Assembly (NCBI RefSeq): GCF_000001735.4
Contig: NC_003075.7
Span: forward strand, 4,465,001-4,529,000
DNA from: Arabidopsis thaliana
Lineage: Eukaryota; Streptophyta; Magnoliopsida; Brassicales; Brassicaceae
Direction of reading: 5' to 3'
Length of the DNA stretch: 64,000 nt
Shown here: positions 56,252 through 64,000 of the stretch, piece by piece
Layout of the letters: each line of letters begins with the position of its first letter
Numbering within the stretch: position 1 is the first letter of the stretch
Made by a program: the position numbers and the translations under genes
Notes under the pieces: generated by a model
The model's database searches: none
Told to the model about the DNA's origin: nothing
Seen by the model: the letters and a program-made list of their open reading frames with translations, nothing else

Positions 56252-57501
56252 TTAATCAAAAGGTGGGTCCTGAAGATCCAAAGGCTTTTCTACTGGAATC
56301 TCGGCTTCAGCCCAATAGTGTTTGACTCTCTGTCCATTCACAGCAAATGGCTTTCGATTGTTGTTTTTGAGAATGACTGTTCCATATGGCCTAACCGAGT
56401 GGACTATGTAGGGACCTGTCCAACGAGAAGACAATTTTCCAGGAAATATTGTCAATCTAGAATCATAAAGAAGTACATGGTCATTAGGCTCAAAGGTCCG
56501 AGTGAGGATCTTCTTGTCGTGGTAAGCTTTTGTGCGTTCCTTGTAGAGCTTCGAGTTGTCATAGGCGTGAATTCGTATTTCATCAAGCTCATTCAACTGA
56601 ATAAGTCTCCTTTCTCCACCTGGTTTGATGTCGAAATTCATCATCTTGACTGCCCAAGCTGCTTTGTGCTCTAATTCCACTGGAAGATGACAAGTTTTAC
56701 CATATAGAAGATGAAAAGGTGTGGTACCAAGCGGAGTTTTGAAAGATGTCCTGTAGGCCCACAGTGATCTAACTTATAGGACCACTCCTTTTTCGCCTTA
56801 CCCACTGTTTTCTCAAGAATTTCTTTGATTTGCCTGTTGAAAACTTCAACTTGGCCGCTCGTTTATGGATGGTAGGGAGTAGCAACCCGATGCTGAACTC
56901 CATACTGTAAAAGCAATTTCGTAACAATCTTGTTCATGAAATGCTTACCTCCGTCACTAATGACTATGCGTGGCACTCCAAAACGAGGGAAGATGATAGA
57001 CTTGAAGAGTTTCATGACAACCGCTGAATCTTTCTTCGGACTAGCTATAGCTTCTACCCATTTGGAGACATAATCCACAGCTAATAGGATGTAGAGATTC
57101 TTGTTGGAAGGTGGGAAGGTCCCATGAAATCTATACCCCAACAATCGAAGACTTCGACTTCGAGTATAAATTTCTGAGGCATCTCATTACGCTTGCTGAT
57201 CATTCTCCTTCTCTGACAAGGGTCACATTGCGATATGAACTTCTGAGCATCCCGAAACATTGTAGGCCACAAAAGCCTTCTTCAAGAACTTTGGATACTG
57301 TCTTGAAGGTTGCAAAATGACCACCATAGCTAGAGCTGTGACAATGCGATAGCATATCAGGAACCTCTGTTGCAGCAATGCATCTCCTGCACACTCAATC
57401 AGAACAATGCTTATAGAGATATGGTTCATCCCAATAATATCGCCTAATCTCTCATAGGAATCTCTTCTTGTTGTAATATGTGAAATTATCAGGTTCCACA
57501 T
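56252..57501 (-). pseudogene. Element B integrase
   Basis: The minus strand gives the zinc region (CIAATEVPDMLSHCHSSSYG then GHFATFKT; QFISQCDPCQRRR-like at about 57230), then the core [13 protein letters not shown] (Asp), [13 protein letters not shown] (Asp), then the region to PYHP at 56863. The C-terminal part is 56680-56252 (ELEHKAAWAVKMMNFD ... SRWTGPYIVHSVRPYGTVIL). The Glu of the DDE triad should lie near 56855, where frames break (HPSINERPS-like reading). Frame changes near 57270 and 56860 inactivate it. Confidence 0.8.
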
Positions 57502-57736
57502 CTGCAGCTAGGTAATTAACAATATTAGCATACCAGGGGTAATCTTTCTCGACCGCTGTGACGGCGCTATTCTCAGTTGGTGACCAATTTCTTTTCGATT
57601 CAGAAGGGTGTCGATCGACAAGTGCAATGGTGTTGATCGACACCATCGCACAACTTTGACTGTCTACTTCCTCTGAAATGTGAGTGTCGATCGACATAAT
57701 GGGAGTGTCGATCGACACTGAAGCTCGATTCTGCAA
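57452..57736 (-). pseudogene. Remnant of pol C-terminus of RNase H with translated palindromes
   Basis: Reads SVSIDTPIMSIDTHISEE, VDSQSCAMVSINTIALVDRH and DYPWYANIVNYLAADVEPDN, the last being the conserved linker ahead of integrase in Athila. SIDT and VDRH come from four TGTCGATCGACA words at 57609-57719. RT and most of RNase H, which should precede it, are gone. Confidence 0.6.
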
Positions 57737-57752
57737 CCTATCAACTTTGGCG

Positions 57753-58370
57753 CTATTTTTGGGTAGAACGATCTACCAACACAAGAGTGATAAAGGTAGG
57801 CTCAAGATTGGAATACCCAAGACGCATAGCAACTGAACGAGGCATCAGATTCACACTAGAACAGAGATCATATAAAGCTCTTGGGAAGGAGTCATGATTA
57901 ATGGTGACACTAAGTACAAAAGTTCCAGGATCAGGTAGCTTTCTTGGGATTTGTTCCTGAATGATGTTGCTGCCCTGCTCTGAAATCATCATAACACTGC
58001 ATTCTTTTGTCAAATTCTTAGTGACCATTGTCTTAACATACCTTCTGATTTTGAAAGATAGATGAATAGCTTCAACTAGAGGCATCTCAACAATCAGCTT
58101 ATCAATCATAGTCTTGCATCTAACATCATCTAAGGCTTGTCTTGACTTTTTAGGACTCTTGGGGAAGGGAATTCGCCGATTTGCTGACTTGGTTGCAGCT
58201 GGAATTTGCACATTGTCTAAACGAACTGGGTGTCGATCGACAGGAGCTGGGTGTCGATCGACACCATCGGGAATAGTTTCCTCCTCCTCCACGAAATTGT
58301 CTATTCCACTCGACAAAGGGAAAACAGAGTCGTCAACAGTATTTGGATACACCAGGGTGTCGATCGACAC
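57753..58370 (-). CDS. Element B gag linker and aspartic protease
   Basis: An open minus-strand frame of 205 codons. In frame it reads GVDRHPAPVDRHPVRLD from palindromic words (58233-58264), the conserved RRIPFPKSPKKSRQALDDVR and CKTMIDKLIVEMPLVEA blocks shared with element A (25130-25240), and the protease core YDLCSSVNLMPRSVAMRLG. Cys replaces the Gly of DLG, so the active site is altered. It ends abruptly after LVDRSTQK at the deletion junction. Confidence 0.75.
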   Translation of the reverse strand: MSIDTLVYPNTVDDSVFPLSSGIDNFVEEEETIPDGVDRHPAPVDRHPVRLDNVQIPAATKSANRRIPFPKSPKKSRQALDDVRCKTMIDKLIVEMPLVEAIHLSFKIRRYVKTMVTKNLTKECSVMMISEQGSNIIQEQIPRKLPDPGTFVLSVTINHDSFPRALYDLCSSVNLMPRSVAMRLGYSNLEPTFITLVLVDRSTQK

Positions 58371-58403
58371 TGATTCGTTTTCTGCAATTAGGAAAGATGA
58401 AGG

Positions 58404-59454
58404 CTAAGCTGATCGTTCGCGCTGAAGTATTTGGTTGAGCTGCTTTCCGCTGCATAGTGTGACTACATTGATAGAAGCTGATGTAGGTGAGAGATTGGAG
58501 AATTGAGAGCGTAGATTCTCAATCTTGCTATTGATATCTTTGGAGAGAGAATCATAGTTGCTATCAAGCTTTGTGGAGAGAGATTCATATTTGCTATCAA
58601 GCTTTGTTAGGCCTCTAAGAAGTTGCGCAAACATAGACTCCATTCTGGTCTCTTATGAGGGTGGAGGGGGGCTTGGATAGGAGCAGAAATTGCTGAAATA
58701 GGAGTCTTTTTGCTCGCGGTAGCTATCTCAGCTGAAATTTGTCGTTCTTTGTCAAATCCCTGCGTCGAGAGACAAGTTAAAGCATTGGTGATGAGAAGTA
58801 AAGCTTCACTAGTGGTTCTTGTCATGAAGTTACAGGAGCTTGCTGTATCAAGTTGATTCTAGTATGGCTTGTCTATCCCTTTGTAGAATAGGTTGATGAG
58901 TTGGCTCTCTTCGAAGCCATGGTGGGGACATTCACGCTGATAAGACATGAATCGGAGCCAAGATGCTCTAAGGGACTCTGCTGGAGCTTGAGTGAACGAA
59001 GAAATTTGCAAACAAATTACCTCTGTCACGGACTCATCGAAGAAGTGATTCATGAATGCATTCTTTGTATTAGTCCAATTGGTTAAGGAACTTTGTTCCA
59101 GTTGACGCAACCATGATGTTCCTCTGCTCGCGTGAGGGTGGGGGAAGAGTTTGCAAAGAATGTAATCAGCTGGTACACCTTCTGCTTTAATAGAGGAAAC
59201 AATGTCTTCGAAGGCTTCCAAATGATCTAATGGTGATTCATTGGGGGCTCAAACTTTCCTCTAGATACAAGATCATAATAGGCAGGGTGTATAGCAAAGT
59301 CATATCTTTCAAATGGAGGTAGCTTGAATGCTGATCGGTTTGTGTAGAAGAGATCAGTTCTGTTAAAATCGCCTATTGTAGCTGTCTGGTTCTACAGAGG
59401 GTGTCGATCGACACCCTGATGTTGTCGGTCGACACAACCGTGAAAGTCTGCCAT
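58404..59454 (-). pseudogene. Element B gag
   Basis: ATG 59454 opens MADFHGCVDRQHQGVDRHPL, which contains two palindrome-derived VDRxH blocks, then a stop. DLFYTNRSAFKLPPFERYDF continues to a frame break near 59225. The ORF 59221-58859 is a clear Athila gag (AFEDIVSSIKAEGVPADY then ILCKLFPHPHA; SSFTQAPAESLRASWLRFMS then YQRECPHHGF). Linker segments to 58404 contain two KLDSxYxSLS repeats in a coiled coil. Confidence 0.75.
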
Positions 59455-59590
59455 GGAAACGTGATTTTCAATCTGAAGGTACCTGAAACACAAGAGACCA
59501 ATAGACAAAGAAACACGTGAATAGGTGGTAGAAAAGTAGTATCTAGACTTAAAATGACACCTAGTCTAATGATGAACTAAAAGAGAATTT

Positions 59591-59608
59591 CGGCAACGGC
59601 GCCAAATT
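59591..59608 (-). other. Primer binding site of element B
   Basis: Minus-strand AATTTGGCGCCGTTGCCG directly follows the LTR end (TGATATAGC at 59609 as read on plus). TGGCGCCGTTGCCG is complementary to the plant tRNA-Asp 3' end, the usual Athila primer. Confidence 0.85.
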
Positions 59609-61939
59609 TGATATAGCTCAAATTGCCTTAAGCTTACTCCCTCAAATAAGAGATCATCGTTAGCACTTAAGGGTCAAATTCCACTGAGCTCTCGATGTTC
59701 ACGCAACAAACTTATGAAGTTGTTTAATAAGCTAAATGAAGTAATTGAATGTTAAAGACAAATAAGCAAGTAAATGAGTTGTAGATTCAAGTGATTAAAG
59801 CGTCGGGTCTAAGGAATTGTCTAGGGAGAGAGATAAATTGTAGAGCTAGCTAATATTATTAGGATTGTTATCGCACCGTTCTCGAACTCAAACTATGATT
59901 CAAGAGTAACCGGTGGCGTTCCGCAAAACTCTCTATACTTAAAGATAAGATAACCAGAGAAGCCGAGAAATCCTATGCTAAAGCATGCATTGTTAATAAG
60001 CTTGATTAGTTCACCTAGTGTCTAAACCAGAGCCCTTCTATGAGTTTACCTGTTCTTTCTTAAATGCCTAGGCTTATCTGTGATAGTTCAAATAACAAGT
60101 ACCTATGGCGGGCATACCTATTATCTAATATCAAGTTCTAGGTGATCAATCTAAAACTAACAATAAGAATAAACAAGATGAAGAAGTCTAAGAATAATCC
60201 TAAGGGATTTCCGATCTACTAATCCATCTCAATCCCTATTGAGACTCCCTAAACCCAACAAGGTGATTGATATACCTCGATTTTCACTGCTTTTAGCTAT
60301 GATTTAGGTATAGTTTTAAGAGTCCTTTTGTTATTTGTAGAGTCTGTTCTACTTTTTTCAGGTATTTACATGTTTTGGATGCATTTGGAGATTATGGAGC
60401 ATTCTGGAGCAAAACAGACAACTTAAGCTGCGTCAGCAATTCGGAGACGGAAATTGACGTAGGTGTCGATCGACACAATCCCTGGTGTCGAGAAACACCA
60501 ATACCTAACGACAATTCAATTGCGCAACTTATTGATGTTTTGAAAATTTCCAAATATGGCCCAGAACTTTCCCTTATTTTCAAAGAAGGCTCAAACATTT
60601 TTAGGACTTATATATTGATTTTTATGGTCATTGTTTAGACCAAACTCTTCTTATCTCTTTTATTCTTGGGAGCAAAACCATGTGGAGACTCCGTTTAGAG
60701 AAGATTCTTCTAAACTCTTTTCTCTTCTTAATTTCATCATTGATTTCTTATTCAATCATGTTTTGTTCTTCTATGATCATGCTTGAGTAGTTCTCTTGTT
60801 AGGTTTAGGAATTCTCATTAGGGATTTGGATAAATTAGTAGATCGAAAACCATATTAGGATATTATAATTAGAATTCTTCATCTTAGATTGTTCTTAATG
60901 CTAGTTTTAGAGTAACTAACTAGAACTTGATTTTAGGTTATTCGGTATGCCCACCATAGGTATCTATTACTGGAACTATCTTAGATGAGCCTAGTATTTA
61001 GATGCGTGCTAGCGTCCATTACTTAGGTGAACTTATCAAACCTGATTATAATGCTTGCTTAGTTTTAGGGATTTACAAGAGAGTTGGGATCAATACTATT
61101 AAGCATAGTGAGTTTCGCGAAACACCACCGGTTACTTTATATTAGTGATTGGTGTTCTAGAATGGTTCAATAATAATCCTAATTTACTGCTAGATCTACT
61201 ATTCCGATACTTCCTGAGAATTTCTCTAAACCCGACATCTTAATCATCTGAATCTACAACCAATCTCTTTATTGCTTTCTTGTCTTTTACTCTTATAATA
61301 TTTTATGTTTAGCTTTATTCAAAACTGTTAATCTACTGTGTGATCCGAGAACTTTGTGGAATTCGATCCTTAAGTGCTATAACAACCTCTTTATTTGAGA
61401 GAGTAGTCATTAGGGTAATTTGACTCATATCAGTGATTACTCAGACATGATAATAGAAACACAAATCATAATCTGAATAGTTTCCATTGATGAATTAAGA
61501 ATAATAGCAAAGGAGTTCAGAATCCTCTCTCAAAGGATTGGATTCTTCTCTCAAAATGTATAACAAACTATAAAAACAAAACTTAGGTCTAACAATGACC
61601 AAATAATTAGGTATATTCGTGACTAAAAACGTGCAAGGACTACTTTGCAAATAAGGAAGACTTCAGGGCTTCTCAAAGACTTGGTAGAAAACGAGAATTC
61701 CCTTGGCAGCAATAAGGGTGTCGATCGATATAGGTGTGGTGTCGATCGACACCAGCTTCTGAAAAACGTTATTCAAGATCTTCATTGCTGAAAAGCTTCC
61801 AAAATTCCTTATTGTGCTCCATAGTTCCCAGAAGTGTAAGTGTACCTGAAATGACTCAAAACATACGAAAAAGAGTAGAAAGATTCTAAAAACCATTCTG
61901 AAACTATGTTAGAAATCAGTAAAAACCAGGACATATCAT
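59609..61939 (-). repeat. 5' LTR of element B, interrupted by a solo LTR
   Basis: The LTR reads from 61939 (TGATATGTCCTGG on minus) to 59609. The insert at 60268-61437 (LTR plus one target copy) removes to leave about 1.16 kb, the usual size of this family. It holds palindromic words near 61718-61760. Confidence 0.85.
60268..61432 (+). mobile_element. Solo LTR (1,165 bp) inside LTR of B, TSD GTGAT
   Basis: TGATATACCTCG ... GACTCATATCA is flanked by GTGAT at 60263-60267 and 61433-61437. It is the same length as, and by eye nearly the same as, the 3' LTR of element A (28444-29608) along its entire length. It is opposite in orientation to the LTR it splits. GGTGTCGATCGACAC occurs near 60461. 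Confidence 0.95.
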
Positions 61940-61944
61940 GCTTT

Positions 61945-62579
61945 TCCATGGAAATTCAAGAAAGCATGGATAGAAAGATACAATTCTCTTGCAGAGAAGC
62001 AGCTTGATGAGATGGAAGCGGTGATGCCTCTGATAGAAGTTCTCAAACTTATCATGGATCCTCACAAAGATGTGAGAAATTCATTCTGGAAAGGATCAAG
62101 TTGTATCAAGATTCAGATGATGAATGTGATGCTAATCCGTCTAGAGCTACTGTTAAGAGGAGCGTTCAAGAAAAGCTGGAAGATCCCGGATCTTTCACTC
62201 TACCATTTTCCATTGGGCAATTGGCTTTCATCAATTGTCTATGTGATTTAGGAGCTTCAGTAAGCTTAATGCCACTCTCTGTGGCAAGGAAGCTAGAATT
62301 CACTCAGTACAAGCCTTGCGACCTGGCTTCGATCCTTGCTGATAGGTCTTCAAGAAAACCCTTCGGCCTGCTAAAATATCTGCCGGTAATGATTAATGGA
62401 GTGGAAATGCCTACGGATTTCGTTGTGCTTGAGATGGAAGCAGAACCTAAGGATCCTCTAATCCTGGGAAGACCTTTCTTAGCCTAAGTGGGAGCGATGA
62501 TAGATGTCAAAGATGGGAGAATAAATCTCAACCTTGGGAAGCACATCAAGCTGCAGTGTGACATCAACGAAACTTCGTA
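61945..62579 (+). pseudogene. Element C aspartic protease
   Basis: The coding of C resumes right after the target copy: [20 protein letters not shown], then in another frame [18 protein letters not shown], the active-site block [15 protein letters not shown] (62245-62290) and [11 protein letters not shown] at 62455-62485. A TAA at 62485-62487 stands where the frame should go on (VGAMIDVKDGRINLNLG, visible after it). The frame ends at a TAA, 62577-62579. DLG is the common Athila active-site form. Confidence 0.8.
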
Positions 62580-62599
62580 AAGGTCAACTGTAGAAGAAA

Positions 62600-62985
62600 A
62601 GATCATAGCTCAACCTCAGCCTTCGAATTTGATCACCCGATCAAGCAAAACCTCTGCACCTAACTTGTGAGAACTCAGAAAGAAATCTGATGAGCAAGAA
62701 GAAACCATAGAGAAGCTAGCCCACACGGTTGAAGAACTTAAGAGTAAACTGAATCAGATGCAAGAAGAAGCTCAACCAAACGCGGGATTGATACTATCCC
62801 AAGAAAAAAGTTTACTTCACGATGGTCTGAGGAGATAGATTATCCACCAGAAGATAAAGAGGCCTATTTCGAGGAAAGAAGAATTGAGTATTCTGCTGCA
62901 CAACTCTCAAGAGAGGATGCTGAATATGATGATGAGATCAGAGAGGACTACGCAGATCCTCTCTATTACTCATTTTCTTCCTAAT
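62600..62985 (+). pseudogene. Element C terminal coiled-coil segment
   Basis: LRKKSDEQEETIEKLAHTVE then ELKSKLNQMQEE forms a coiled coil. In another frame, WSEEIDYPPEDKEAYFEERR then REDAEYDDEIREDYADPLYY ends at a TAA in 62983-62985. It is likely the C-terminal end of the ATHILA ORF, brought next to protease by deletion of pol. Confidence 0.5.
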
Positions 62986-63119
62986 GAGTGTGAGGAGTCA
63001 AGATAGAGATTTTAAACAAGCTCACTTGGGAGGAAGTCCCATGTTTATCTTTGTACATATTTTTAATATTCCTTGTTGTTTTTGATGCATTTTGTTAGTG
63101 TTTTCAGGAGATAAGTATG

Positions 63120-63790
63120 AAGAGCTGAGGGAAATGGATTTAGGCTTTGACGGAACAGCAATACACTTGACCACCAAGCAATCAAAGACACTCAACCTTG
63201 TTTTGGCTACTCCATGCCAGGAAATTACTCGACCGCCTTGCTGGCCGCAATAGAAGAAGAGAGCAGTATATTCGACCACACCCTACAGGGATCGAAAAAA
63301 ATGTGATCGAGTACAGTTGATGCAATCATGACTTCCACATGTCAGGAATTCACTCGAGGGCGGTGCTGGCTGCCACGAAGGAGAAGAGATCGAGCCTCCT
63401 CTGGACATGCCCTCGAGGAGATATGACGAGCCTGAGCCAAGTCAGCACAGGCCTAAGCCTAGTGAGCAATGAGTCTCACAAGTCCCTGCGAGGCATTCAT
63501 CATTCGAGCCTCGGGAGCACGGGAGAAAGAAGAATGCTGCACTCGTTCGATCAAGCAGTAGGAGTACACGACTTCTCCAATCTAGAAGTTTACGTGACCG
63601 CGGTGTTGGCCAGAGCAGAAGGAGAGAGGTCGAGTATCATCAAGGCGGTGCTGTTTGCCACGAAGGAGAAGAGATCGAGTACCCACAGGGCAGAGGTGAG
63701 ACACAACAGGAAGATTCTTCAATGGCCTGGGAGCAATCACAGGCAGCTATTGACGACCAACTCCGCTCTTTCTTCACCTGAGGTAAGCAC
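63120..63790 (+). repeat. GGTCGAGTA-type words in 3' region of element C
   Basis: ACTCGACCGCC, TTCGACCACACCC, GATCGAGTA, AGGTCGAGTATC and AGATCGAGTACC recur, embedded in two copies of GCGGTGYTGGCYGCCACGAAGG-like sequence (63360 and 63645). A noncoding 3' region is likely; the ORF 63339-63842 lacks family features. Confidence 0.55.
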
Positions 63791-63894
63791 CTCACTTCAC
63801 CATTGTAATATACCATCACCTGTTTTTATTTTGTTTCTGTGATGTGTTTTGTCCTGAGTACTGTCTTCCAAATTTGGTCACACAGTAGACTGTG

Positions 63895-63915
63895 TGATTT
63901 AAGTTTGGGGGAAGG
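63895..63915 (+). other. Polypurine tract-like sequence of element C
   Basis: AAGTTTGGGGGAAGG resembles the tracts of elements A and B. The 3' LTR should begin soon after, beyond 64000. Confidence 0.4.
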
Positions 63916-64000
63916 CTCAGGAAGTGTGTGTTGCATTGTATATAGTCTTGATTCTGTATTCATCTAAGGCATAGAAAAAACCAAAAAAATCGAAACATTT

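Larger units (their letters stand above)
52192..61939 (-). mobile_element. Athila element B, inserted in C, TSD TGCTC/TGCTT
   Basis: LTRs at 52192-53101 (3') and 59609-61939 (5', interrupted) are oriented on the minus strand. Flanks TGCTC (52187-52191) and TGCTT (61940-61944) form a one-mismatch target duplication, and removing B rejoins the frame of C ([17 protein letters not shown]). Order on the minus strand: LTR, primer site TGGCGCCGTTGCCG, gag, protease, integrase, ATHILA ORF, polypurine tract, LTR. RT and RNase H are deleted near 57745. Confidence 0.9.
49163..64000 (+). mobile_element. Athila-type element C, internally deleted, interrupted by B
   Basis: Plus-strand order: 5' LTR, primer site, gag (50508 to about 52060), gag-protease linker, element B insert (52192-61939 plus TSD), protease (61945-62580), then a short coiled-coil/acidic tail (62600-62980), a GGTCGAGT-rich 3' region and a polypurine-like tract near 63900. 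RT, RNase H and integrase are absent. The 3' LTR lies past the window end. Confidence 0.75.

Noticed and set aside
63339-63842. 167-codon ORF in the 3' region of element C
   Set aside because: It reads through repeated GGTCGAGT units and the expected untranslated region; no conserved domain.
1-64000. tRNA and rRNA genes
   Set aside because: No cloverleaf with A/B-box consensus or rRNA-like conserved block was noticed by eye; only tRNA-complementary primer sites occur.

Overview
The window looks like pericentromeric or otherwise repeat-rich nuclear DNA of a Brassicaceae plant. Three things point there: introns with GT..AG borders, LTR retrotransposons of the Ty3/gypsy Athila and Tat lineages with tRNA-Asp-like primer sites, and MULE, CACTA and Helitron remnants. 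No rRNA, tRNA, CRISPR or bacterial-type operon was seen. Almost every coding stretch belongs to a transposable element or to a host gene broken by one.

Region 1 (1-17.6 kb) is the most unusual part. Two arrays of an AT-rich minisatellite of about 50 bp flank roughly 15 kb. That interval holds a Ulp1/SENP-type protease gene, a small coiled-coil ORF, two GRF-type zinc-finger genes, an unrecognised gene, an intact four-exon OB-fold (RPA-like/DUF223) gene and an internally deleted Mutator (MURA) transposase gene. Introns and intergenic DNA are filled with an 11-bp word, GGCTGAGTTAT, in both orientations, while the exons lack it. The layout resembles VANDAL-type non-TIR MULEs, whose VANC proteins are known to bind short motifs enriched in the noncoding DNA of their own element and remove silencing there. 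A second MULE transposase (31.9-34.9 kb) is preceded by a related but different word (GATAGAGTTA or GGTAGAGTTA).

Region 2 (17.9-31.8 kb) holds a decayed paralogue of the OB-fold gene, an F-box-like gene fragment, a gypsy-derived mosaic, and a plus-strand Athila-type element (A) with gag, PR, RT, RNase H and 3' LTR but no integrase. A 1,659-bp solo LTR with a 5-bp target duplication interrupts the gag of A. A second LTR-like fragment and a CACTA fragment follow.

Region 3 (34.9-49.1 kb) has a Helitron-like AT-rich stretch with a 3' hairpin-CTAGT end. It is followed by a structurally complete 11.8-kb Tat-lineage element (D, minus strand, TSD CTTGC) with antisense ORFs between integrase and 3' LTR. 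D sits at the splice donor of a host gene.

Region 4 (49.2-64 kb) is a nest. Plus-strand Athila-like element C (LTR, gag, PR, no pol) is split by minus-strand Athila element B (gag, PR, IN, ATHILA ORF, no RT). The 5' LTR of B is itself split by a 1,165-bp solo LTR of the same family as the 3' LTR of A. A and B carry many copies of the palindrome GGTGTCGATCGACACC, some read in frame inside gag-pol. C and two other LTR segments carry GGTCGAGTA/TACTCGACC words instead. All assignments are by reading alone; no database search was possible.
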